Assembly (NCBI RefSeq): GCF_009727055.1
Contig: NC_052351.1
Span: 54,235,956-54,299,955 of the forward strand
Source: Benincasa hispida
Lineage: Eukaryota; Streptophyta; Magnoliopsida; Cucurbitales; Cucurbitaceae
Length of the DNA: 64,000 bases
Direction of reading: 5' to 3'
Both the position numbers and the translations under genes were made by a program. Of this stretch, positions 1 through 9,650 are shown piece after piece. Position 1 is the first letter of the stretch, and each line of letters opens with the position of its first letter. Below the pieces are notes generated by a model. It saw nothing but the letters and a program-made list of their open reading frames with translations. It searched no databases and was not told the DNA's origin.

Positions 1-753
1 CTAGACCTGACATATGCTACTCAGTAGGGATAGTCAGTAGGTCTCAGTCCAATCCTGGATATGATCATTGGACTGCCGTTAAAAATATCCTCAAGTATCG
101 TAGTTGAACGAGGAGCTACATGCTCATGTATGGTACTAAGGATTTGATCCTTACTGGATACACTGACTCTAATTTTCAAACTGATAAAGATGCAAGAAAA
201 TCTACATCGGGATCAGTGTTCATTCTGAATGGAGGAGAAGTAGTGTGGAGAAGTGTGAAGTAAAACTATATTGTAGACTCCATAATGGAAGCTGAATACG
301 TAGCTACTGGTGAAGCAACAAAGAAAGTAGTATGGTTGAGGAAATTCTTGACAGATTTGGAAGTCGTTCAAAATATGCATCTGCCTATCACCCTATATTG
401 TGATATTAGTGATGCAATTGCAAATTCAAGAGAACCAAGAAGCCACAAGCGCGACAAGCATATTGAGTGCAAATACCATCTGATCTGGGAAATTGTATAT
501 TGTGGAGACGTAGTAACCCAGATATCTTCTGAGTAAAACATTGCTGATCCTTTTACAAAGGCCCTCACGGCTAAAGTGTTTAAAGGTCACCTACAGAGTC
601 TAGGTCTACGAAGTTTGTAAACTAGGACAAGTAGGAGAACTTTTGGGTATATGCCCTAGTTTATTGTATTCATATGTTTATTGTACTCATATGTTTCTCA
701 CTTAAATTCAACATTGTGATACTCCACTAGGAGTTTTAGTCCAAGTGGGAGTT
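1..753 (+). pseudogene. Ty1/copia polyprotein 3' end (RNase H)
   Basis: This is the C-terminal end of a copia pol, running into the window from the left. Readable blocks are YTDSNFQTDKDARKST, MEAEYVA and LYCDISDAIA. They hold the Asp, Glu and Asp positions expected of a copia RNase H, followed by SREPRSHKRDKHIE and a degenerate tail ending near 618. In-frame stops near 105 and 260 break the frame, so only 285-536 is open. The gene would have supplied the RNase H that removes RNA template during reverse transcription. It sits directly upstream of a polypurine tract and LTR, as expected for the 3' end of an element. The family call is secure; the gene is dead. Confidence 0.9.
741..753 (+). promoter_or_regulatory. 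Polypurine tract of copia element
   Basis: The purine-rich AAGTGGGAG lies immediately before the TGTTGGA that starts the LTR. This is the usual plus-strand priming site of a copia element. Confidence 0.7.
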
Positions 754-2717
754 TGTTGGATTTTATGTCCTAAAACTCATAGTTTGTAAATTAATAAACA
801 TATTCTGTTTTTTTTCTTCGATAAAGTTGTTATTGAAATAGTAATCTTGAATCAAATAAACTAAGGTCCTAAGGCTATTTAATGTAGTTTGAACTTTATG
901 TAGTGACATAAATGTGGATCAAGTTCAAATATATAGCCAAAACGATCTAGTATATGAATACGGTTGGGCGCCTTATTCTGGGGACAATATGGATGCGGCC
1001 CACTTTGTAGTTAGTACAAACGATGTGATCCTGAATCGTTTATATAGAGATATGTGAATGGGGACATCCTATGCAATGAGTTTGCATAAGACTAAACCAT
1101 GAAATAGTCACTTTTTACGTTCTAAATGTCCTTTTATGTATAAAACTGACTATTTCGTTAATTGATGATCTAGGTAACTTAATCTTAATCTGGAGCTAAC
1201 TATGAACTCCTGTTCACTCAGAATTATCCTTAGATCTGCATAGGTGAGGGCAGCTCATCATTGCTGGCCCAATAAGCCTCCCATTTCAGGGGTAAGATCA
1301 GGTGGATATCTGGGAACATAGGGTGCAAGTTGGAATTCACTCCTACCCATTATAGGATAGTAGATAGGTTGTTCCATTTAGTACTGAATCCAAGTCTTGA
1401 ACAAGGAGCCCAACCCTCTCCTTGGCTCGAGAGGGGTTCGGTTTATAGGTTGGACCTTAAACCAATTGTTCATTAGAGAATCAGTGAAACTTAAGGAATA
1501 AGATGTAGTCTTGGGTGTAAAACGGTTTTTATGACCCAGCCGAGATTACAAACAATCTATGAAGGATTAGCTTACTAATCATGGTTATATCAAATGGACA
1601 CAAATATACTTATAGTGAGGGGAGTGCAACTACGAGACTATAGTGGAAGGACCCGATAGTTAACGAATGTTGATTAGCTCCGTCTAAAAGAGTTTTAGCC
1701 AGCTAATCTTTGATCTTTGGAGCCCATGATCTATAGGTTCATTAGGTTCCCCTACTAGCTCATATGGAATAAACTTAGAACAGTATGATAGAATGATTCG
1801 AATTAGGTGAAGAGAGAGAAACCGACAAGTATATGTGATATAGTGGTCGGGTTTTCAGTTTAGAGATACAAATTTAATATTTAAATGTGATTTAAATATC
1901 AAGAATATGAATGCGTTCATATTTGGAAGCTCAAAAATAGTAGAAATGGTCAAAGATGTAAAAAGTCAAAGAGTTGACTTTTTGACTTTGAAAAGTCAAA
2001 CTTTGACCGACCTTATATTAAAATATGATTTGAATTTCGAGAAAATGAATGTGGATTCATGCTCGGGAGGTCAAAATTAGTCAAAACGGGAAAAATCATA
2101 GAAAGTCAAAATGTTGACTTTTTGGTCAAAGTTTGACTTTGACAAAATAACTATTTTGCCCTTTGACTATAGTTAATGGGAAAATGCAAACTTTTGTTGG
2201 ATAATTCCACTAACAAAATAGTGGGCTAGGTGTTGGCTTATAGTGGAGACATTAAGCCCACTTAGATAGTGGATTCTAGGTGTTGGGTTTTTATGGATTT
2301 GGTTCATGCGCATGGCTTTTTTCTATAAATTGGGCTTTTCAATTTGGTTGAAAAAATTTTGCCCATTTTGCCAAATTTTTTTTTCAAATTTGGGCTAAAA
2401 AAACACTATTTTCTTTGAGGAAAATTCATAACCCAAAACCCAACTCAAAGATCCATTTCTTTTTCCATTTCTTTCTCTCTCTCAATTTTTTCTTCATCCA
2501 CCGGGTCCCACAACCCGGTTCTGAGTCGAGAGGATAGTAGGTCAACTCTAGTGGTCGTTCGTCCGTGTTCGGGTCGAGATCAGCGAGGAAAAGCGGGTTT
2601 CGAGAGCTTCAAAGATAATTTTTAATTACTGTTTTTCCTTCAATTGCATGCATAATTTCCTTTAAATTAGAGTGTAATTAGGTCCTTTTTCCGCTGCATA
2701 TGTCTCGTGTTTCATCA
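754..2717 (+). repeat. Copia (Tork-like) 3' LTR
   Basis: The LTR starts TGTTGGATTTTATGTCC and ends TTTCATCA (TG...CA), about 1,960 bases. It follows a polypurine tract and RNase H remnant, so it is a 3' LTR. A TATA box (TATAAAT, 2324-2330) marks the promoter. The U3 contains a dense cluster of TTGAC cores at 1948-2168. The same TGTTGG-TATGTCCTAAAACTC start recurs at 20217 (minus), 28178 (plus) and 45517 (plus). The right boundary abuts another LTR family in the opposite orientation, so it is placed to within a few bases. Confidence 0.8.
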
Positions 2718-2892
2718 TGATCCACTTGTATATCACATATACATGCTTAAGTTCACATAAGATAATCAAGGAGCTTTGTTTATTGGATATGAGTAAAAGC
2801 CAGATTTAAATAACACTTATTTTCTTCATTGAACAATGTGTATCTTTACAAAACAACCAGACTCCGGGAGAATTAGGACACCAATCCTAACA
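2718..2892 (-). repeat. Truncated 3' LTR of minus-strand copia
   Basis: Read on the minus strand, this begins TGTTAGGATTGGTGTCC at 2892. It matches the start of the longer LTR at 43566-45285. Only about 175 bases remain; the rest is lost where it meets the plus-strand LTR ending at 2717. A polypurine-like tract lies just upstream (2893-2910 on the plus strand), so it is the 3' LTR of the element at 2911-5490. Confidence 0.75.
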
Positions 2893-2910
2893 ATCTCCCA
2901 TTTGTCCTAA
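2893..2910 (-). promoter_or_regulatory. Polypurine tract of minus-strand copia
   Basis: On the minus strand GGACAAATGGGAGAT precedes the LTR start, in the expected place and with the expected purine bias. Confidence 0.6.
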
Positions 2911-2997
2911 TGACTCGGGAGACTAATGTACAATACAAAATAAAATGTACAATATACAATAAACTAGGGCATACCCCAGTATCATCTCCCACTTGCC

Positions 2998-3327
2998 CTA
3001 GACAAGATGTTGCATGTCCTGCAGACCCAGACTCTCCAAGTGACCCTCAAACACGTTAGCCGTGAGGGCCTTTATAAAGGGATCAACAACGTTGTATTCC
3101 GTAAGGATCAGATCTTTAGCTCCATACAAAAATATGTAGACCCTCGTTCTCCAAAGATACTTGAGGATCGTCTTGACCGATTCATCTTTGTCAACATCCG
3201 CCATTGCTTTCTTAAAAGACAACGGATTCTCGACCCCATCATTCGTAATGATGTTATGGGCTTCAGTCAAACCCGTGTAATGATCTGGTGGGTTCATAAC
3301 CCTCCTACTACATCGAGGTTGTCTCAA
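2998..3327 (-). pseudogene. Copia pol remnant: linker fused to RNase H scraps
   Basis: The open frame joins three pol pieces that are normally far apart. First comes the linker before reverse transcriptase (PRCSRRVMNPPDHYTGLTEA, ...PLSFKKAMADVDKDE). Next is a scrap of the connection/RNase H region (VKTILKYLWRTRVYIFLYGA, KDLILTEYN). Last is the C-terminal tail (VDPFIKALTANVFEGHLESL). The reverse transcriptase and most of RNase H are missing, yet the frame stays open across both joins. The homologous uninterrupted order can be seen at 60-620. The product could not reverse-transcribe. Confidence 0.8.
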
Positions 3328-4094
3328 CTCTTGAGCTGGTTAACTAGAAATCTCGACTCAATAACTCTTATTGATCTGTCGGTCTGGTCAACAACTCTTG
3401 TTGAAGCCCCAACAGTCTCATTCTCACTTGAGATCTCACGTAAAACAAGCTTACTTTGTGGCTTTTGATCCCTCATGTGATCTTCTTTCAAGAAGATAGC
3501 ATTAGTGGAAACAAACACTTTGTTGTCACTTGGATCATAGAAGTATCCTCCTCTCGTTTCCTTGGAGTAGCACATAAAGAGGCAAACCTTCGAACGCTTC
3601 TTTGGGTTAGCCGCTAGCACATGTGCTGGACAACCCCAAATCTTGAAGTGGCGTAAACTACCTTTATGGACTCTCTATAACTCAAAAGGTGTTTCAGAAA
3701 CACTTTTCGAGGGAACATTGTTCAGGATATAACATGCAGTCTGCATTGCATAAACCCAAAACGAGTCTGGAAGATGAGCATAACTCATCATAGACCGAAC
3801 CATGTCTAACAAGAACCTGTTTCTCCTTTCAGATACACCAATCTATTGAGGTGTACCAGGGGCCAAGAGTTAGGACGTAATTCCATGTTCTATCATATAG
3901 TTCTGGAATTGGAGGTCCATATACTCTCCACCACAATCAGATCGTAGTATTTTTATCTTCATACTTAACAAGTTTTCAACTTCAGCCTTATACTTCTTGA
4001 ACTTGTCAAGGGCTTCAGACTTTCGTTACATTAGGAACAGATACCCAAACCTTGAATAATCATCTATGAAAGAGATGAAGTATTCATACCCACC
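3324..4094 (-). pseudogene. Copia integrase core and C-terminal region
   Basis: Minus-strand translation gives the integrase core in several frames. DDYSRF-type and SDCGGEY-type blocks at about 3930-4070 and a VSERRN block near 3830 hold the second Asp and the Glu of the DDE triad. The C-terminal part is the ORF at 3324-3620 (LAANPKKRSKVCLFMCYSKE, TRGGYFYDPSDNKVFVSTNA). Stops interrupt the core more than once. The family normally joins element cDNA to the chromosome; this copy is non-functional. It follows the zinc-binding segment at 4095-4448. Confidence 0.8.
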
Positions 4095-4448
4095 TCAAGC
4101 TCTAACATTCATCGGACCATAGAGGTCTGAATGTACAAGCTCCGAGGCTTCCTTGGCTCTGTAACCTTTTCCAGTAAAAGGTCGTTTGGTTATCTTGCCT
4201 TTGAGGCATGATTCACATACCGGCAAGGAGTTTTCTTCTAAACTCTTTAGAAGTCCACTTTTCACCAACTTCTCAATCCTATTGAGGTTGATATGACCTA
4301 ACCTAAGATGCCAAAGTTGGGCGTTTTCTTTTGGAGAAACCTTTGGTCTTTTAGCTGTTGTTGCCATACTGAATATTTCAGTGTTAAACAAGGATTTTAT
4401 GACTAACAACCTTGATACAAATAATTTATTTTCCATTGAACCATACAA
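4095..4448 (-). pseudogene. Copia integrase zinc-binding domain and core start
   Basis: The segment carries LWHLRLGHINLNRIEKLVKS and CESCLKGKITKRPF, giving the His-His and Cys-Cys pairs of the copia pre-integrase/HHCC region. Then ELVHSDLYGPMNVRA holds the first catalytic Asp of the integrase core. It overlaps the upstream protease-side ORF at 4403-4681 by about 45 bases in another frame, which marks a frameshift. The frame ends at a stop at the start of the next block. Confidence 0.85.
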
Positions 4449-4681
4449 ATCTCTATTCCATTCTTGAAAATAAACACTTTATTCTCAGAAAAGGGGACGA
4501 TATAGCCTTGTTCAATGAGACAAGAAACAAAGATTAAGTTCCTCTTAATTTGAGGGACTACAAAAACATTATCCAGTAACAGATAATGTTTCTTGTCAAC
4601 AAATAACTTCAGCCTGCCTACAGAAATAGCTAAAACAACCTCACCAATATCGACTCGAAGAGTCTTCTCTCCCCATGGCAA
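4403..4681 (-). pseudogene. Copia protease C-terminus and GAG-pre-integrase start
   Basis: The ORF reads LRVDIGEVVLAISVGRLKLF, then LDNVFVVPQIKRNLIFVSCL, then FSENKVFIFKNGIEI. These are the flap-side half of the copia protease and the start of the spacer to integrase. It continues the protease remnant at 4690-4900 after a stop and runs into the integrase zinc-binding segment by frameshift. Confidence 0.8.
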
Positions 4682-4689
4682 CGTTTGCT

Positions 4690-4900
4690 AGGAATCGAAT
4701 CCTTCGTAAGAGGAACTAACATGATTGATAGCATCTGAATCTAGGATTCAGGCAGAATCATCATTCTCTACCAAACATGTCTCCAAGACCAATAAATCAT
4801 ATTTACTGTATTGTCTCCTCTTTTGGAGAGTAGTGGGATGGAGGTTGTTTGCCACGAAATTCGTTTCACACGATTTTTTCCACTGTAAGTAATCAGTCAT
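4690..4900 (-). pseudogene. Gag start fused to copia protease, gag deleted
   Basis: An ATG at 4900 (minus strand) opens a frame reading MTDYLQWKKSCETN. About 25 codons later the frame is already in the protease region (YDLLVLETCLVENDDSA, then LDSDAINHV). A gag of several hundred residues is therefore missing. The protease active-site triplet DSG is DSD here, and a stop follows. For comparison, the related protease at 45286-45516 keeps DSG. This is an internally deleted copy. Confidence 0.7.
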
Positions 4901-5490
4901 TTCTAAAAACTTTAAACAGAAATACTAATGAGTTGCTGAAAAGAAAAACATATTGACCTACGTTAGGTTTTGAGCAAATACCCGTTGTAAAACAAAAAAA
5001 CATCCAATAAGGTTTTAGCAAAACAAATATGAACCCCATGTGACATCTTGTTTTGCAATGATGCTTCAAAGGTTTAGGACAAAAGCCGCCTAAGGTAGGT
5101 CAGTTATCCCTCCTCTGAATTGAGAATATCTCAACCAGTCATTAATACCAGAACAACTCTTGCTCCTATAATGACTAGCCATCATTGATTTGGCCAAGCT
5201 CTACGCACAAAGGCAGAAACGTCTCCATGCTCCATTGCGCGACGCTCGAACAACAATGACCATGAACACTCGATCTACATGACCACAACATGAACACTTC
5301 GCTGGCTTGCCTCAACGATCTCCTCGATCACGAAACTCCTCTGCAACACGAAAGAACTCCGCGCTCGTCCTTAGCGACACGAACGGTCTCTTAGAAAACC
5401 TCGACGGTGTCAAGTCGAGTCTGACACCACCAACAAGGCAGCTTGGTATTCTCGTGTGTAGAATCCAAGGGGGGCTCTGTTCGAACTTGG
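4901..5490 (-). repeat. Copia 5' leader (untranslated)
   Basis: This resembles the region just upstream of gag at 15912 and above: both have GTTTTAGCAAA, a GCAA-GAT-CTT block and a GG-CAATC/GGTCAG block in the same order. It is the transcribed leader between primer site and gag of the minus-strand element. Its LTR-proximal part and 5' LTR are lost where gypsy LTR sequence begins near 5491. Short ORFs on both strands here show no protein family. Confidence 0.55.
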
Positions 5491-6300
5491 TATGAGGCAG
5501 ATGATAAAAACAACACCGCATGCGAGCACACGATCGAAAAAAGCAGCTGAGCAACGCAAAACGCGGAGATTTGACACGTATACAATAATTGTTGTGCATA
5601 TTCGACGATCTGATTGCATAACAGAAGAAATTTATTCCTCCATTTTTGGAATTTCCATAACAATAAGTGGGGTCCACAAGTCAAGAGTCAAAGCTTTCAC
5701 CATATAATACCCTCATTAACAATCACAGAAAAGATATACTTGATTACGAGGGCTAATGATGCTAGATACTTGAGGAGAGAGCGCTGAGGCTGAGTGTTGC
5801 TCGGGAGAAATCCGGGAAAAAAGAGACAGAGGCCGAGAGGTGAGTCTTAGTGCAATTCTGGCAAATCTCCGCCATGAAGCTTCTGTACTTAGATCCCTAC
5901 TACGGTTGAGCAAGCCTGAGAGGAAGCTCCTCCTTCCATTCATTCCATCCACCCTGGCAAGCAATTTCTCCATCCGGGTCGGCGCCAAGACGTTGGCGCT
6001 TATTTGTATTTGTTTCTAACTCTATTCATCAACTGTATTTCATCTTTTTAATCTCTTCATTCACAAACCATGTATTCAGATGCTAAATAGTATTATTTAA
6101 TGTCTTGATCATTGCCATATCCACTTTTCTGTCTATTTCGTTCCTCCATTAATCGTTTTCTTCATGAAGTTTTCTTAATACCCTTGGTAATTAATGTGGA
6201 TTAAACGAGTAACTTAATCTTTGTTAAAGAGATAAATGCGTTTAGCTAAGGCATGCTAGACGACATCTCACCTGTGAGAGTTAGAAAGTTTATAGTTGCG
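5491..6300 (+). repeat. Truncated Athila-like gypsy 5' LTR
   Basis: The sequence is collinear with 11745-12545 inside the complete LTR at 11419-13313. Shared blocks include the region around GTGGGGTCCACAAGTCAAGA, the segment after TATA, and the AGGCATGCTAGACG block. The first roughly 320 and last roughly 770 LTR bases are missing. No primer binding site or gag follows; the sequence jumps to the protease end near 6316. The left edge against the copia leader is uncertain by about 20 bases. Confidence 0.75.
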
Positions 6301-6315
6301 ATAGATTGATAGTTT

Positions 6316-6983
6316 ATAGTTTATAGACGGCATCTTCACCACGACGATTAGAGTTGGCCGATAGATTTGATAAAGCATCCCTGAGGGCAGATAGAGGATG
6401 TATTCGTGCCAAGTGGACAAGTTTATCTTCCCGGCAGACTTTGTCATATTTGACTACGAAGCTGACGAGAAGTCCTTATCATCTTGGGTCGCCCATTTCC
6501 CGCAACAGGGCGAGCACTGATCGATGTGCGAGGAGGAGAATTGACCATCAGAGTTGACGATCAAGAAGTAAAATTCAATGTATTCAATGCGTTGAAGTAC
6601 CCAAATGATATGGAAAATTGCCAATATATTGAGGAACTGCGGGAAGAACCTTGGCACGAACCCCTGAAGGAGCTAGAGGAAGGAGATGTTGAAATTAGCA
6701 CAATGTTGGAGGAGGATTTTGCAGCAATTCATGTTGAATCAAATTTTGAACCGCTCAAGTTATCTGAACGGACATCACAACGCATGAAGCCATCTTTGGA
6801 AGAACCACCCATGCTAGAGTTAAAGCCGTTGCCCGTGCACCTTAAGTACGCTTACTTAGGAAGTAACAACACATTACCAGTTATCATTTCTGCCTCGCTG
6901 AGTAAGGAGAAAGAAGATACGCTCATACAGATCCTAAGAAATAACGCAAAAGCTTTAGGATGGACCTTGACAAACATTTGAGG
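6316..6983 (+). pseudogene. Athila-like gypsy protease end and pre-RT linker
   Basis: This is the C-terminal half of a retropepsin-like domain (IKHPEG-type start, frameshifted at 6354-6480; then TGRALIDVRGGELTIRVDDQ). A long acidic linker follows, with LELKPLPVHLKYAYLGSNNT and LPVIISASL before the RT. The catalytic Asp motif is absent because the element breaks just upstream of it. The copy at 36190-36480 keeps this piece in one frame, which shows the frameshift is specific to this copy. A TGA at about 6979 closes the frame. Confidence 0.85.
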
Positions 6984-8157
6984 AATCAATCCCTCGTATT
7001 GTATGCAAGAGATTTGTTTGGAAGAAGGAAATATTGTATCGGTAGAAAGGCAACATCGCTTGAACCCTGCCATGAGGGAGGTCGTAAAGAAGGAAATAGT
7101 AAAGTGGCTGGATGCAGGTGTCATCTACCTTATATCTGATAGCAGTTGGGTGAGCCTAGTGTAGTGTGTTCCGAAGAAAGGGGGGATGACATTCGTCACC
7201 AATGACAATAATGAATTAATTCCCACAAGAACGACTACGGGGTGGAGAATTTGTATGGATTATCGTAAGCTAAATTTGGCCAGTAAAAAGGACCACTTCC
7301 CACTCCCGTTCATTGATCAGATGTTAGACAGACTTGTCGGGAATGAATTCTTCTATTTTCTTGACGACTATTCAGGGTACAACCAAATAGCAATTGCACT
7401 GGAGGATCAAGATAAGACAACCTTCACGTGCCCATTTGGTACGTTTGCATTCCGACGCATGCCATTTGGACTTTGCAATGCGCCAGACAATTTCCAACGA
7501 TGCATGATGGCAATATTCTTAGATTACTTGGTGGAGTCAGTCAAGGTATTCATGGATGATTTTTCAGTCTTCGGCAATAATTATGACTCTTGTTTATCTA
7601 ACTTGGAAAAGGTCTTGAAGAAATGCGTGGCAAAAAATCTTGTTCTGAACTGGGAAAAATGTCACTTTATGGTGGAAGAAGAAATAGTTCTGGGTCATAG
7701 AATCTCTAACGTAGGATTGGAAGTTGATCAGGCAAAGATCAACACAATTTCCAAGCTGCCCTCACCAGTGAATGTAAAAACACTAAGGAGCTTTCTGGGA
7801 CACGCTGGGTTTTATAGAAGATTTATTCGCAACTTCTCTCAGATTGCAAGGCCTCTAAGTGCGCTCCTTGAAGCTGACCGAGAATATAATTTTGATGATG
7901 TGTGCACTGAAGCATTCAACACATTGAAAGATGCGCTCATCACCGCACCCATTTTGATTGTGCCGGATTGGACGCAACCATTTACGTTGATGTGTGATGC
8001 TAGTGGTTATGCAGTGGGCGCAGTTTTGAGTCAGCACAGGGATAAGGTATTGCATCCTATTTATTATGCAAGTAAGACATTGAATGAGTCGCAGGAGAAC
8101 TATACCACCACGGAGAAGGAAATGCTCGCAATGGTATTTGCACTGGAGAAATTTTGA
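6984..8157 (+). pseudogene. Athila-like gypsy reverse transcriptase and RNase H
   Basis: After a stop near 7162, 7186-8157 is open for 323 codons. It holds the RT blocks in order: GWRICMDYRKLN, FPLPFIDQMLDRL, FLDDYSGYNQIAI, FRRMPFGLCNAP and VFMDDFSVFG (the catalytic Asp pair), then LGHRISNVGLEVD and FLGHAGFYRRFIRNF. RNase H begins at LMCDASGYAVGAVLSQ and continues to [18 protein letters not shown], where a TGA cuts it at 8155-8157. It is the best-preserved enzyme of the window: the RT palm is intact, but stops before and after it kill the polyprotein. Confidence 0.95.
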
Positions 8158-8575
8158 CAGTACTTAATCGGAATAAACATTGTGGTGTATACGGATCACT
8201 TTGCAATCAAGTATTTGATGACAAAGAAGGAAGCAAAACCGAGGCTTATACAATGGGTGTTGCTCCTGCAAGAATTTGACCTAGAGATCAAAGATCAGAA
8301 GGGCACCGAGAACCAAGTCGCTGATCATTTGTCAAGATTGGAGAATTGTGAGGTTCAGGGGAAAGAAAAAGATATTGAAGAAAGATTCCCCGATGAGCTG
8401 TTGATGGCAGTAGACATTAATGTTCCCTGGTATGCGGACATTGTGAACTTCATCGTTTGTGATCAAATACCCGATGGATATACTTACCAGTAGAAGAAGT
8501 AGCTAAGACATGATGTCAAATTTTATTTCTGGGACGATCCATTCCTATATCAACTTCGACCTGATCATATATTTC
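8158..8575 (+). pseudogene. Gypsy RNase H C-terminus and connection region
   Basis: The same frame resumes after the stop as [40 protein letters not shown] and [11 protein letters not shown]. The final RNase H Asp is in VADHLSR. The linker toward integrase runs to about 8510, where two stops occur (YQ*KK*). The His-containing half of the integrase zinc finger present in the copy at 38765-38880 is deleted here. Confidence 0.85.
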
Positions 8576-9207
8576 TGACCTACGTTGTTTAAAGATGCCC
8601 ATGCCTACGTTGTGCAATGCGACAGATGTCAGAGAACGGGGAATATGACTAAAAGAAATGAAATGCCATTGACTTCAATCTTAGAGGTTGAATTATTTGA
8701 TGTTTGGGGAATTGACTTCATGGGCCCGTTTTCACCATCAGAAGGTCATCACTATATCCTGGTCGCGGTTGATTATGTATTAAAATGGGTTGAGGCCATC
8801 GCATGTGCCAAGAACGATGCGGCCACAGTGGCGAAGTTTCTTAAGAGGAATATTTTTGCTAGATATGGGACGCCACGGGCCTTAATCAGCAATGAGGGCT
8901 CTCACTTTATCAACCACAGAATCACCAACCTGTTGACTAAATTTAACATCAACCATCGAGTTGCAACTGCTTATCACCCACAGACTAATGGGCAGACGAA
9001 GGTTTCTAATTGAGAGATCAAAACTTTCTTGGAGAAGGTAGTCAATACTTCCAGGAAGGATTGGTCACCCAAGCTTGATGAAGCACTGTGGGCATACAGG
9101 ACTTCCTATAAAATACCAATTGGCATTTTCCCATACGCCCTGGTCTTTGGAAAAGCTTGTCATCTGCCACTCGAATTGGAACATAGGTGTAGGCATGCAG
9201 AAAGCTG
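8576..9207 (+). pseudogene. Athila-like gypsy integrase core
   Basis: The open frame at 8585-9013 reads [12 protein letters not shown] (the Cys pair of the zinc finger), then [12 protein letters not shown] with the first catalytic Asp. The second catalytic position reads [10 protein letters not shown], with Asn for Asp. The third reads NGQTKVSN, with Lys for Glu, followed by a stop. The copy at 38955-39500 keeps Asp and Glu at these places. Two of three catalytic residues are lost, so the protein could not integrate DNA even if translated. The frame continues degenerately to about 9207. Confidence 0.9.
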
Positions 9208-9650
9208 AAGTTTGATTTAGCAAGTGCGGGGAAAGTCCGAAAGCTGTAACTGAACCAGCTGGTCGAATGGCGAAGGGACGCTTATGAAAATGCCAAGATC
9301 TATAAGGAGAAAACTAAGAAGTGGCATGACGANGGGACGCTTATGAAAATGCCAAGATCTATAAGGAGAAAACTAAGAAGTGGCATGACGACCGCATAAA
9401 CGACCAGACATTAGCCGAAGGTCAATAGGTATGATTATTTAACGCACATTTGCGATTGTTCCCCGGAAAGTTAAAGTCTCGCTGGTTTGGGCCATTCCAA
9501 ATCAAGACAATCTTTCCTCACGACGCAATGGAACTAATAACTTTAGATGGGAACAACGTGTTTAAGGTCAATGGTCAACGGATTAAGCCTTACTACGGAG
9601 GCAACTTCGAACGACGCATGGACACCATACACTTGGGTAAGCAGGATTAA
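9208..9650 (+). pseudogene. Gypsy integrase C-terminal tail
   Basis: The tail contains AYENAKIYKEKTKKWHDD-type sequence, artificially doubled around an N at 9333. An open piece at 9450-9650 includes LFPGKLKSRWFGPFQIKTIF and NVFKVNGQRIKPYYGG, the GPF-type module at the end of gypsy integrases. It ends at TAA (9648-9650). The collinear part of the second copy is 39501-39904. Confidence 0.8.
9275..9391. other. Assembly overlap: 58-base duplication around one N
   Basis: Bases 9275-9332 and 9334-9391 are the same 58 bases, separated by a single N at 9333. The second element copy (39590 onward) has only one copy. This is a contig join whose overlap was not merged, not a real tandem repeat. Confidence 0.95.

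Noticed and set aside
5307..5684. Several ORFs on both strands (62-121 codons)
   Set aside because: They span the join between copia leader and gypsy LTR and do not match any family.
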